Positions 1 to 8,291 of a stretch of DNA of 47,852 nt are shown here, in pieces. How positions within the stretch are numbered: the first letter of the stretch is position 1; each line of letters begins with the position of its first letter. A program made the position numbers and the translations under genes. The stretch lies in the NCBI RefSeq assembly GCF_001953885.1, contig NZ_MQUS01000037.1, forward strand, positions 1 through 47,852, written 5' to 3'. The notes below the pieces were generated by a model, which was given only the letters and a program-made list of their open reading frames with translations, was not told the origin of the DNA and ran no database searches. Origin of the DNA: Streptomyces sp. IMTB 2501. GTDB taxonomy: Bacteria; Actinomycetota; Actinomycetes; Streptomycetales; Streptomycetaceae.

Positions 1-1184
1 AGGAACAGTTCCCGGCGCCGGAAGGCGGCGAGACGGCGAAAGCCCGCCAGGTCGACCATGCGGACCGCGGCGTAGACGACGAGTGCCCCGAGCACGGCCG
101 CCGGTACGCGGCCCAGCAGGGGGCTGAGGAACAGCAGGACTGCCAGGACGAGCGCTCCCGCGACCAGCGAGTACGCCTGGCTGCGGGCACCCGCGGAAGC
201 CGCGAGCGCCGTGCGGCTGGCGCTGCTGCTGACGGGGAAGCCGTGCAGCACGCCGGCGCCCAGATTGGCGACGCCCAGGGCCAGGAACTCCCTGTTGGAG
301 TCGAGCGCGCGCGTCCCCGCGTCGCCGTGGTCCACGAACGCCCGCCCGGTCAGGATCATGTCGGTGTACGCCACCACGAGCACACCCAGCGCGGGCAGCA
401 CCAGACGGGGCAGCTCGCTGAGCGATGGGAACGCGAGGTCCGGAAGCCCGGACGGCACCGTGCCGATGACCGCAACGCCGTACCGGGTGTCGAGGCCCCA
501 TGTGACCACGGCGGCCGTCGCGAGGACCACCGCGAGGAGCGGTCCGGGAAGCGCGGGGAGGAAACGGGCCGCGGCGAAGAGGAACACGAGGGCTGCGGCG
601 GACAGGACCACGGTGGCCGGGTGGATCCGCGGCAGGTGTGCGAAGAACGAGACCAGTTGAGGGAAGAACGCCGAACCGCCGACGGGCGCTCCCGTGAGCC
701 GGGTCAGCTGGTCCACCGCCATGATCAGGGCGACCCCGGCGAGATAGCCGATCAGCACCGGGCGCGAGAGCAGGTCCGCGAGGAAGCCGAGACGGACCAC
801 CCTCGCGGCCAGGCACAGCAGCCCGACCGTGACGGCGAGAGCGGCCGCCAGTGAGGCGTAGCGGCCCGGGTCGCCGGCGGCCACGGGGCCCACCACAGTG
901 GCCGTCATCAGCGCGGTGGTGGACTCGGGGCCCACCGACAGCAGGCGTGAGGTGCCGAGCAGCGCGTACAGGGCGAGTGGCGGCAGGACCGCCCACAGTC
1001 CCGTGACCGGCGGCAGCCCGGCCACCGCCGCGTACGCCATGACCTGCGGCACGAGATAGGCGGCCACCGTCACGCCGGCGGGCAGATCACCCCTCAGCCA
1101 TGACCGCGGGTGGACGAGCAGGGTGCCGAACCCGGCCGCCGAGAGCCGTCTCCCCGGCCCTCGCCGGCGCGCGCCTTCGGCCAT
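1..1184 (-). CDS. SulP-family anion permease (3' end outside window)
   Basis: Inner-membrane transporter of the SulP/SLC26 family, which moves sulfate, bicarbonate or similar anions. The minus-strand frame from an ATG at 1184 stays open to the window edge (about 394 codons). The N-terminal region contains VAAYLVPQVMAYAAVAGLPP followed by TGLW, the hallmark SulP start of the transport core, and then a series of hydrophobic helices. A GAAGGG stretch sits about 7 nt before the ATG and supports this start. The C-terminal part, where a STAS or carbonic-anhydrase domain would lie, is not in the window. It is divergent from the UspA gene at 1513, with an imperfect GGGCC-type palindrome (1284-1299) between them. 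The family call is firm; the substrate is not determinable. Confidence 0.85.
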   Translation of the reverse strand, partial: MAEGARRRGPGRRLSAAGFGTLLVHPRSWLRGDLPAGVTVAAYLVPQVMAYAAVAGLPPVTGLWAVLPPLALYALLGTSRLLSVGPESTTALMTATVVGPVAAGDPGRYASLAAALAVTVGLLCLAARVVRLGFLADLLSRPVLIGYLAGVALIMAVDQLTRLTGAPVGGSAFFPQLVSFFAHLPRIHPATVVLSAAALVFLFAAARFLPALPGPLLAVVLATAAVVTWGLDTRYGVAVIGTVPSGLPDLAFPSLSELPRLVLPALGVLVVAYTDMILTGRAFVDHGDAGTRALDSNREFLALGVANLGAGVLHGFPVSSSASRTALAASAGARSQAYSLVAGALVLAVLLFLSPLLGRVPAAVLGALVVYAAVRMVDLAGFRRLAAFRRRELF

Positions 1185-1283
1185 GCGTCGCCCTTCGCCA
1201 TCTGCTCCCGGCACCCACCGGTGTACGGGCCCCACTTTCTACACCTTCGCTCCCACACTGCACGCCCGACGAGTGCCTTTGAC

Positions 1284-1299
1284 AGGGCCGTTCCGCCCC
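1284..1299. promoter_or_regulatory. imperfect GGGCC-N4-type palindrome in the sulP/usp divergent spacer
   Basis: AGGGCCGTTCCGCCCC departs from the AGGGCCGAACGGCCCT-like sites seen elsewhere by a few bases in the right arm. It lies 100 bp upstream of the permease start and about 215 bp before the UspA start. The rest of the 1185-1512 spacer holds no gene. It has a 15-bp direct repeat GAGGCGCGCGGCGCG at 1351 and 1370. A 6-bp inverted repeat GGTCCC-N5-GGGACC lies at 1424-1440, some 70 bp before the UspA gene, and could be a separate operator. Confidence 0.35.
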
Positions 1300-1512
1300 A
1301 TTGGCGGTGCCCTCCGGTAGTCGCCACGGCCCACACGGAAGGACGACGGGGAGGCGCGCGGCGCGGGACGAGGCGCGCGGCGCGTCAGGCCGTGGCAGAG
1401 GGATTCTGGTCAACAGGCCGGTCGGTCCCGCAGAGGGACCTGCGGCCCATGACCGGCGACCGGAGACGTCAGCAGGCTGGTATCGGATCCCTCGTCCCGG
1501 GAGGTGGAGACC

Positions 1513-2418
1513 ATGAGCCGAACCATCACCGTAGGCCTCGACGACTCGCCCGAAGGCCGGGCCGCCGCCGAATGGGCGGCCCGCGAAGCGCAGTTGCGCG
1601 GCCTGTCGCTGAAGATCCTGCACGTCTTGGAGCCCCTGCCCGCGCACGTGGCCCAGGCACCTCTGCTCGCTGCCGAGACCAGGCAGGACTGGTCCGAGAG
1701 CATCCCGGTCGAGGCCGCGGAGGGCCTCCGGCTGCGCCACCCAGGCCTGGAGGTGAGCACCGACCGGGTCGCCGGCAAGCCCGCCGAGGTCCTTGCCGAG
1801 GCAGCGGAAGCAGCGGAGCTGCTGGTGTTGGGCTCACGGGGCTTCGGCGGGGTCGGCGGGTTCATGGTCGGCTCGGTGAGCCTCTCTGTCATCGCCCGTG
1901 CCACTCGTCCGGTGGTGCTGGTCCGTGCCGGAGAGCAGGCCGCCGACGAGCACCAGACGGACCCCGTGGGCATCCCGTCCGCAGCGACCCCCTTCCGGCC
2001 CGTCGTCGTCGGCGTCGACACCGGTGCCCCGGACGAGACGCTGCTGGAGTTCGCCTTCGACGCCGCCGAGCGCCGCAGTGCGTCGTTGAGGGTCGTGCAC
2101 GGCTGGAGCGAGCCGTCCACGTCCTTCTACCGCTTCTACGGTGACGCCGAACTCTTCGGCACGATCGCACGTCGGCAGGCCACCCTCCTGACCGATGTAC
2201 TGCGTCCCTGGCGGGAGAAGTTCCCGAACGTCGACGTGATCGAGACGAGCCGCGCCGGCAGTGCCGCGCAGGTGCTCGTCAACGCTTCCCGAGACGCCTG
2301 CCTGGCGGTCGTGGACCGGCGGATCCGCACCGGTGCTCTCGGCGCCCACATCGGCCACGTCACCCACGCCGTCCTGCACCACGTCGTCGCGCCCGTCGCC
2401 GTGGTCGCGCACGACTGA
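1513..2418 (+). CDS. tandem universal stress protein (UspA x2)
   Basis: Cytoplasmic stress protein of about 301 residues made of two UspA domains, the arrangement of the ATP-binding dormancy protein Rv2623. Domain 1 starts MSRTITVGLDDSPEGRAA and carries a G-x2-G-x9-G-S nucleotide loop in GSRGFGGVGGFMVGSVS. Domain 2 starts near residue 158 (FRPVVVGVDTGAPDE). Its matching loop is degenerate (VVDRRIRTGALGAHIGHVTH, Asp-Arg instead of the usual Gly-Ser/Ala), so ATP binding there is uncertain. GGGAGGTGG ends about 8 nt before the ATG at 1513; an in-frame GTG at 1504 lies within that Shine-Dalgarno sequence and is unlikely. The next UspA gene follows after 45 bp, so the two are probably cotranscribed. 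Confidence 0.9.
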   Translation: MSRTITVGLDDSPEGRAAAEWAAREAQLRGLSLKILHVLEPLPAHVAQAPLLAAETRQDWSESIPVEAAEGLRLRHPGLEVSTDRVAGKPAEVLAEAAEAAELLVLGSRGFGGVGGFMVGSVSLSVIARATRPVVLVRAGEQAADEHQTDPVGIPSAATPFRPVVVGVDTGAPDETLLEFAFDAAERRSASLRVVHGWSEPSTSFYRFYGDAELFGTIARRQATLLTDVLRPWREKFPNVDVIETSRAGSAAQVLVNASRDACLAVVDRRIRTGALGAHIGHVTHAVLHHVVAPVAVVAHD

Positions 2419-2463
2419 CCCGTGGCGAGGGGAAGAACGAGGAGAGGAACGAGGAGAAGGAAC

Positions 2464-3339
2464 ATGGCGGATCTTCCGATCGTCGTCGGCGTGGACGGCT
2501 CCGAGGCGAGCCTGCGGGCCGTGGACTGGGCGGCCGACGAGGCCGCGCTGCGCGGGGCGTCGCTCCGGCTGGTGTACGCCTCCCTCTGGGACCGTTACGA
2601 AGGCGCTTTGCTCGCGCAGGAACTCGGCAAACCGGTGGAGGAGGTGATGGCTCGGGACGTCGTCGGCGCCGCCCGGGAACGGGCCGAGCGCCGCCGACCG
2701 GGTGTGAAGGTCACCACCGCGGTGCTGCCCGAGGAGCCGGAGTACGGGCTCGTCCACGAGAGTCGCCTCGCCCTCGCCGTCGTCCTGGGCTGCCGAGGCC
2801 GCAGCGGGATCGCCGAGGCACTCCTCGGGTCCGTCAGCCTGATGGTCGCCGGGCACGCGCACTGCCCGGTCGTCGTGCTGCGCGGCAGCCACGACAACCA
2901 GGCCCGCGCCGGGATCCACGGCCGTATCGCCGTCGGCGTCGGCGAGAAACCGGCGGGCTCGTCCGCCGTTCGGTTCGCCACCGAGGAAGCCGGACTGCGC
3001 GGAGTGTCCTTGGAAGCCGTACGGGCCTGGCGCCGCCCCGCGCACGCGACCACCGGCCACCCGCTGCTCGCCGGTGAGCCGGTGCACCTTTACGAGCGGC
3101 AGGCCGTCGAGGCGTTGGAGGAAGCCCTGCGGGACGCACCGGCCGACCTTGATGTGCGGCGCCACAGCGTCGAGGGCCGTGCCCGCGACGTCCTGATCGC
3201 CGCGTCCTACGAGGCCGATCTGCTCGTCGTTGGCGCCCGGCGTCGGCACGGTCACTTCGGGCTCCAGCTCGGCCGTGTCGCCCACGGCGTACTGCATCAC
3301 GCGGCGTGCCCGGTGGCAGTCGTACCCGAACTTCACTGA
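2464..3339 (+). CDS. tandem universal stress protein (UspA x2)
   Basis: Second UspA-UspA protein, 291 residues. Domain 1 opens MADLPIVVGVDGSEASLRAV and has the nucleotide loop GCRGRSGIAEALLGSVS. Domain 2 begins around residue 155 (GRIAVGVGEKPAGSSAV) and ends with GARRRHGHFGLQLGRVAHG and the usual CPVAVVP strand. The loop residues of both domains fit ATP-binding UspA members better than the second domain of the upstream gene does. The ATG at 2464 is preceded by GAGGAGAAGGAAC, a good ribosome binding site; an open frame 14 codons further upstream lacks one. Probably in one operon with the 1513 gene and induced with other dormancy genes, which is inferred from family and neighbourhood only. Confidence 0.9.
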   Translation: MADLPIVVGVDGSEASLRAVDWAADEAALRGASLRLVYASLWDRYEGALLAQELGKPVEEVMARDVVGAARERAERRRPGVKVTTAVLPEEPEYGLVHESRLALAVVLGCRGRSGIAEALLGSVSLMVAGHAHCPVVVLRGSHDNQARAGIHGRIAVGVGEKPAGSSAVRFATEEAGLRGVSLEAVRAWRRPAHATTGHPLLAGEPVHLYERQAVEALEEALRDAPADLDVRRHSVEGRARDVLIAASYEADLLVVGARRRHGHFGLQLGRVAHGVLHHAACPVAVVPELH

Positions 3340-3381
3340 CATTACTGGCAAGTTGGTCGGGACCTGCAGTCCTGACGGACC

Positions 3382-3696
3382 ATGACCAGCCACAGCGCCC
3401 GCCAGTGCGGACCCTGTCACCTGGGGCTGCCCGCCGCGGCCGAGGACTTCGCGGCGCTGGCCGCCGGACGTGCCGAGCCCGGTCTGATGTCCCGGTTGCG
3501 CCGTCGCACCGGTTTGCTGCCCTAGCGCGGAGCCTGCCGCCACCCGGACGGCGCCGCCAGCCTCGCCGCCTCCGCCCTGTGCGCCTTCGCCGACGACGTC
3601 GACGTCGTCCACCACATCGCCCACGGCCCTTGCCCCGCCGCTCACCAGCCACCCCTCATCCCCGTACCACCCACAACGCCCCCGGAGACATGGTGA
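3382..3696 (+). pseudogene. NuoF-like (NADH-binding/Fe-S) C-terminal remnant
   Basis: Remnant of the C-terminal iron-sulfur-binding region of a NuoF-like flavoprotein. The translation reads SARQCGPCHLGLPAA, matching the family's CGxC segment, and continues to LRRRTGLLP. An in-frame TAG follows at 3523-3525. The same frame then resumes with RGACRHPDGAASLAASA and FADDVDVV, which is the family's conserved end. Everything before the CGPC segment (the NADH and FMN domain) is missing, and an in-frame TGA lies at 3373, just upstream. The final TGA (3694-3696) overlaps the ATG of the ferredoxin gene as TGATG, so the intact ancestor was probably translationally coupled to it. Loss of this partner may leave the ferredoxin without its reductase. 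Confidence 0.7.
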
Positions 3697-3908
3697 TGAC
3701 CAGTACCCGAAGCCTGCGCGTCAACCGCATCACCTGCACCGGTGAGGGCCTGTGCGCTGAACTCCTGCCCGAACTGATCGACCTCGACGAATGGGGCTAC
3801 CCCATCCTCAAAGACCGGACCGTGCCCGACCCACTGCGCACCCACGCCCGCCGAGCCGTCGCCGCCTGCCCCCGCCTGGCCCTCCACACCGACCGGGGCC
3901 GGCCATGA
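3696..3908 (+). CDS. small ferredoxin
   Basis: Seventy-residue cytoplasmic electron carrier. The chain starts MTSTRSLRVNRITCTGEGLC and ends with ARRAVAACPRLAL. The cysteines (C-x5-C early, C-P late) fit the actinobacterial ferredoxin type that holds a [3Fe-4S] or modified [4Fe-4S] cluster with three cysteine ligands. Three candidate starts lie close together (3690, 3693, 3696). The ATG at 3696 is chosen because GGAG at 3684-3687 is correctly spaced from it and because it overlaps the stop of the NuoF-like remnant. The physiological partner was probably that NuoF-like protein, now broken. Downstream is the P1B ATPase, 133 bp away. Confidence 0.8.
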   Translation: MTSTRSLRVNRITCTGEGLCAELLPELIDLDEWGYPILKDRTVPDPLRTHARRAVAACPRLALHTDRGRP

Positions 3909-4041
3909 CCGGCACGCACATGCACCGTCCGCATGACCCTGAAGCAGGGCCGGACGTCCCCTCCCGCCAGCACTGGGTGGCGCGATGTGCTGGATGGGGA
4001 TCCGTCCCACGAACGCCGCGCCGAACGGACCGAGGTACGCC

Positions 4042-6372
4042 ATGACCCACCGCACCTTCGCCACACGGCTGAGCCGCCCGACCGCGGCGGTGGCGTCCCC
4101 ACGGCTCGAACCCGTCCTCCTGGCCGTCACCGCGACGGCCCTGATCACCGGTGGCATCGCCTGGCTGACCGGTGCCGGTGACCTCGCCGATCTCTTCTGG
4201 GGGCTGGGCACCCTCTCCGCCGTCATCCCCGCCGTGGGATGGGTGCTCGCCGCACTGCGGCATGGCCACACGGGCGTCGACCTCATCGCCGTCCTCGCGC
4301 TCGGCGGCACCCTGGCCGTCCACGAGTACCTGGCCGGTGCGCTGATCGCCCTGATGCTCGCCACCGGCCGCACCCTGGAAGCCGCAGCCCAGCGGCGGGC
4401 CTCCCACGACCTGCGTGCCCTGCTGGAGCACGCACCGCGCTTCGCGCGCCGGCGCACCGACGCCGGGGTGACCCCGGTGCCGCTGGCCGACGTCGTCGTC
4501 GGCGACCTGCTCGTCGTCGGCCCAGGAGAGGTCGTGCCCGTCGACGGCCGGGTGCAGAGCGACACCGCCGTCCTCGACGAGTCCGTCCTCACCGGTGAGG
4601 CCCTACACGTCGAGCGGGGCCGCGATGAGACGGTGCGCAGTGGCGGGGTGAACGCCGGCGGTGCCTTCGAGCTGCGCGCCACGGCCACCGAGCAGGACAG
4701 CACCTACGCCGGGATCGTCCGGCTGGCCCGGCAGGCCGGCGCCGAGTCCGCGCCCGTCGTGCGGCTGGCCGATCGCTATGCCGCCTGGTTCCTGCCCTTG
4801 TCTCTCGCAGTGGCGGGCCTGGCCTGGCTGATCAGCGGATCCGCAGTGCGCGCGGTCGCCGTCCTGGTGGTCGCCACTCCCTGTCCGCTGCTGCTGGCCG
4901 CTCCTGTCGCGATCGTCTCAGGCCTGTCCCGCGCCTCCCGTCTGGGCGTCGTCATCCGCGACGGCGGCGCTCTGGAGAACCTCGGCCGCGCCCGCACCCT
5001 CCTGCTGGACAAGACCGGCACCCTCACCCGCGGCCGGCCCCGCGTCCTCGACGTCACCGCCGTGCCCGACGTCAAAGCCGCAGAGGTGCTGCGCCTCGCT
5101 GCCTCCCTCGACCAGTTCTCGCCGCATGTCCTCGCCCAGGCCATTGTCGACACCGCCCGCGAACGCGGACTGGCTCTCTCGGTCCCGACGGACGTCACCG
5201 AGGAACCCGGCCGGGGCGTCACCGGAAATGTGGACGGGCACCAGATCTCCGTCGGTCGGCTGGGCGCCTCGACCGCCCGGCCGGGCTGGGCGAAGACGGT
5301 CGACAACCGCGCTCTGCTCGACGGTGCGGCCGTCGCCTGGCTCACCGTCGACGGACAGTTGGTCGGCGCCGTCCTGCTGCGCGATCCTGTGCGTCACGAC
5401 GCGCCGCGTACCCTGCGTCACCTGCGCGCGGCGGGCATTGAACGGCTGCTGATGCTCACGGGCGACCGCGCCGCACCCGCCCACGAAGTCGCCGCCGTCC
5501 TCGGACTGGACGACGTACACGCCGAACTCGGCCCCGCCGACAAGGTCGCCGCCGTACGCGCCGAACGCGAACGCGCTGTCACCGTGATGGTCGGCGACGG
5601 CGTCAACGACGCCCCCGCCCTCGCCGCCGCCGACATCGGCGTCGCCATGGGCGCCTGTGGCTCCACCGCCTCCTCCGAAGCCGCCGACGTCGTCCTGACC
5701 ACCGACCGCGTCGACCGCCTCGCCGACGCCGTCACCATCGCCCAACGCGCCCGGCACATCGCCGTACAGAGCGCCCTCGGCGGCATGCTCATGTCCCTGG
5801 CCGCCATGGCCGCGGCCACCGCGGGCCTGCTCCTGCCAGCCGCCGGAGCCCTGCTCCAGGAGGGCATCGACGCCGCCGTCATCCTCAACGCCCTGCGTGC
5901 CCTGCGCGTCGACCAGGCCGTGCGTCCGGCGCTCACCCCCGCCGCCGAAGCCCTCATCCACCGCTTCGCCGCCGAACACGACAACCTCCAGGACGTCCTC
6001 GACTCCGTACGCGACGCAGCCGACCGCCTCTCCGACAGCTCCGGCGCAACAGCCCTGGCAGCCGTGGAGGAGACACACCGGCTGCTGACCGAACGGCTGC
6101 TGCCGCACGAGTACGCCGAGGAACACGAGCTCTACCCCGCCCTCGCGCCGACGCTCGGCGGCCCCGAGGCCACCGCCACCATGAGCCGCGCCCACACCGA
6201 GATCGAGCGCCTCTCCCGCCGCATCGCCACCCACCTGCAACTGGCCCACGCGGACGGGAGCCTCTCCGCCGAACAACTCGACGACCTGCGCTCCTGCCTC
6301 TATGGCCTCAACACCGTGCTGCGCCTGCACTTCACCCAGGAAGAGGAGAACTACTTCTCCCTCGCCCCGTGA
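4042..6372 (+). CDS. P1B-5-type metal ATPase with C-terminal hemerythrin domain
   Basis: Membrane P-type ATPase of 776 residues exporting a transition metal. It lacks an N-terminal metal-binding domain and starts directly with helices. Landmarks are the actuator TGEA near residue 184, the transmembrane metal motif T-P-C near 279-281, the phosphorylated Asp323 in DKTGTLT, MLTGD, and the hinge GDGVNDAP. After the last helices a domain of about 135 residues follows. It has the His/Glu pattern of hemerythrins: AEHDN, HEYAEEHELYP, HTEIERLSRRIATH and HFTQEEENY. A TPC motif plus a C-terminal hemerythrin-like di-iron domain defines P1B-5 ATPases such as Sinorhizobium Nia, linked to nickel and iron export. 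Ni or Fe is therefore the best substrate guess, with metal or O2 sensing by the tail. GAGG precedes the ATG at 4042; earlier in-frame starts lack a good site. Confidence 0.88.
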   Translation: MTHRTFATRLSRPTAAVASPRLEPVLLAVTATALITGGIAWLTGAGDLADLFWGLGTLSAVIPAVGWVLAALRHGHTGVDLIAVLALGGTLAVHEYLAGALIALMLATGRTLEAAAQRRASHDLRALLEHAPRFARRRTDAGVTPVPLADVVVGDLLVVGPGEVVPVDGRVQSDTAVLDESVLTGEALHVERGRDETVRSGGVNAGGAFELRATATEQDSTYAGIVRLARQAGAESAPVVRLADRYAAWFLPLSLAVAGLAWLISGSAVRAVAVLVVATPCPLLLAAPVAIVSGLSRASRLGVVIRDGGALENLGRARTLLLDKTGTLTRGRPRVLDVTAVPDVKAAEVLRLAASLDQFSPHVLAQAIVDTARERGLALSVPTDVTEEPGRGVTGNVDGHQISVGRLGASTARPGWAKTVDNRALLDGAAVAWLTVDGQLVGAVLLRDPVRHDAPRTLRHLRAAGIERLLMLTGDRAAPAHEVAAVLGLDDVHAELGPADKVAAVRAERERAVTVMVGDGVNDAPALAAADIGVAMGACGSTASSEAADVVLTTDRVDRLADAVTIAQRARHIAVQSALGGMLMSLAAMAAATAGLLLPAAGALLQEGIDAAVILNALRALRVDQAVRPALTPAAEALIHRFAAEHDNLQDVLDSVRDAADRLSDSSGATALAAVEETHRLLTERLLPHEYAEEHELYPALAPTLGGPEATATMSRAHTEIERLSRRIATHLQLAHADGSLSAEQLDDLRSCLYGLNTVLRLHFTQEEENYFSLAP

Positions 6373-6739
6373 ACGACGGCATGAGAGGGACTGCCGCAAT
6401 CCAGCCCAGCCGGCCTTGGCCCCTTCACATTCTGTGCTGGGCCACCAGCCACCCCTTGGACTGCTCTTGGCAAGGCGGGAACCCACCAGGAGTTTCAGAT
6501 CTCGTGGTGGCGCTATCTGGTCCAGCCGGAGACCAGGTGGACTCCAGCGAGCGCGACGGCCACACCGTCACGGCGACCTGCCGACCACACCCTCCCCGCC
6601 CGCGACCCTCCTGGACCGGGTCCGGACCACGGCGGACGCCCCAGCCGCACCCGTCCTCCCCACCCCGGCGCCCAGCCGACTGCAGCCGGCACCCGCCGGA
6701 CGCACAGCCGCGACCACCGCACGCATAGGTGCCCGCATC

Positions 6740-7287
6740 GTGCTTCTGACGACCATCGCCTCGCTCGCCGGCGCGGCAACGACCTTCGCCCTTACCCATT
6801 CCGATTACTTCGGCGACACCGGCGACCAGAGCGCCGCCGCTGGCAGCCTCTCCGCGACCACCGGCGCCACCCCCACCCCGTACTCCCCTCCATGCCCCCG
6901 CAACCGACCATGGCCCCCGGCTACACCACCGCCTACACGAACCTCCAACTCACCTCCCCCGACTCGGACTACGAGTTCGACCTCAAAGCCGGGAAGGTCA
7001 CCCAGGACAACTCCACCTTCTACCTGGACCGCGCGGACGGCGAGTACATCTCCGATGACAGCGCCGCCTACATCCCACCAGCCGACTCCCTCACCCTCTC
7101 CGACTGCCTCAAGGGCATCGTCACCCAGCCCGCCTCCACCCTGCCCTTCACTACCCTGCGCGCAGGCCGCAGCTTCTGCGGCCGCTACCCGGGCGGCCAG
7201 GACATCGCCATCATCCGCACGCTCACCAACGGTTCGAACGACGGCTCGGTCAAGATCTCCCGCACCTACTACCGCCACTCCGCCTGA
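6740..7287 (+). pseudogene. frameshifted membrane-anchored protein with extracellular domain
   Basis: Two frames together make one plausible protein. The first gives a single transmembrane helix (VLLTTIASLAGAATTFALTH) followed by a Ser/Thr/Pro-rich linker. The second, open from an ATG at 6892 to 7287, gives a soluble domain of about 130 residues beginning YTTAYTNLQLTSPDSDYEFD and ending ISRTYYRHSA, with two cysteines that could pair. The frames change between about 6870 and 6892. Similar domains occur as the extracellular tail of Streptomyces membrane proteins, including some Ser/Thr kinases; that is recollection, not a search. The helix frame is open upstream to about 6570 without a convincing start. 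If the frameshift is a sequencing error this is one gene; otherwise only a 131-residue protein from 6892 could be made. 6373-6739 shows no other gene. Confidence 0.45.
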
Positions 7288-7702
7288 GCCTGACCAGCCG
7301 GTCGCTGTGTCCTCAGCGTGCCCTGATGTGCCCTCTCGACGGATGGTCGGGGTAAAGGTGCAGGTCAGAAGGCTTTTTTGGGGGGGTACTGTGCGATTGA
7401 GAATGATGTTCACGTGGACGGAGCCGGTGTGAGCCCAGTGATTGCTGCCCCAGCCGTGGTCAGCCGGGGCCGGACTGGTGCTCAGCGCGACCCGCCCGTC
7501 GACAACGATTGCGGCAGCGCCCATTCGCCTCATCCTCAGGGGATGGCGTCCTTCCGGTGAGGGAACGTGGGGGCGCACACTGCATGGGGCGTGTGACGTC
7601 ACGACCGCTGTGCCCGATTTCCTCGCGGTACCGGGCACTGCCCTGGCCTCTTGGTTCGCGGCATCGCCCGGATCGTGACGGACGAGAGCGGGAAGCGGCG
7701 GT
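7288..7702. other. intergenic region with imperfect palindrome
   Basis: Convergent spacer between the frameshifted gene ending at 7287 and the PPOX gene ending at 7703. No convincing gene is visible on either strand. An imperfect inverted repeat spans 7431-7483 (GAGCCCAGT and GCCCCAGCC against GCCGGGGC and ACTGGTGCTC) and may act as a bidirectional terminator or be a repeat end. A T6-G7 run lies at about 7373-7386. Confidence 0.4.
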
Positions 7703-8278
7703 TCACCGAGCTGGCGTACAGCGCGTCTTGGGCGGGTGGCTCGCGTGACGCACGTGTAAGGATCGAGACGCACGCGGTGACCGGGCGACGGATCGGAGTC
7801 CGCAGGTCTTCCGCGCCTGGCCCGGCACCTTCTCCTCCATCCCGTTTTCGCCGGTGAGCTGTACACCCGTGACCAGGCCGGGGCGGATACGGACCGCGTG
7901 GTCCATGCCGGGCTGCGGCGCCCAGGGGTGCAGCAGGGACCGGATACGGGCCAGTTCGTGGGGATCGGTGACGAGGCGGGCGTACCCCGTGACCACCACG
8001 CTCCAGCCGAGGTGTGTGTCGGGGTCGATGGCGTCGGCCTCGTAGGCGACCACCACGCCGGTGCCGTCGCCCTGCTGTGCGTGAGAGGTCAGGGCCGCGC
8101 CTTCATGGGTGCGGATGACGATGTCGCCGTCGTCCAGGATGTGGTTGACCGGGCGGACGGTGGGCAGCGCCTGGCGGGTGAAGACGATCCGGCCCAGGGA
8201 CACACTGCCCAGCAGTCGCAGTGCCTCGAACCGGTCGAGGTCGATGCGGCGGCATGACGTCTGGTTGTCCTGGGGCAT
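7703..8278 (-). CDS. pyridoxamine 5'-phosphate oxidase-like flavoprotein (PPOX family)
   Basis: Cytoplasmic split-barrel protein of the pyridoxamine-oxidase-like family that binds FMN or F420, 191 residues here. Conserved segments are LRLLGSVSLGRIVFTRQALP, VRPVNHILDDGDIVIRTHEG, VVAYEADAID and GWSVVVTGYARLV. These define the small PPOX type that recurs in actinobacterial dormancy clusters. The last 45 or so residues after VQLTGENG are basic and unlike the family, so the natural end may have been lost by a frameshift. The ATG at 8278 has GGAG about 7 nt upstream; an in-frame GTG at 8305 lies inside ppdK. It follows ppdK by only 13 bp and is probably in the same transcript, driven from the palindrome-bearing promoter at 11068. 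Two relatives lie at 29182 and 46224. Confidence 0.82.
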   Translation of the reverse strand: MPQDNQTSCRRIDLDRFEALRLLGSVSLGRIVFTRQALPTVRPVNHILDDGDIVIRTHEGAALTSHAQQGDGTGVVVAYEADAIDPDTHLGWSVVVTGYARLVTDPHELARIRSLLHPWAPQPGMDHAVRIRPGLVTGVQLTGENGMEEKVPGQARKTCGLRSVARSPRASRSLHVRHASHPPKTRCTPAR

Positions 8279-8291
8279 GGCTGGACTCCGC

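Noticed and set aside
3352..3376. DosR-box-like GGGAC...GTCC sequence after the second UspA gene
   Set aside because: Spacing is one base off the mycobacterial consensus, symmetry is imperfect, and the downstream gene is a remnant.
7431..7483. Possible small RNA or attachment site
   Set aside because: Only an imperfect palindrome; no tRNA-like sequence, promoter or integrase nearby.
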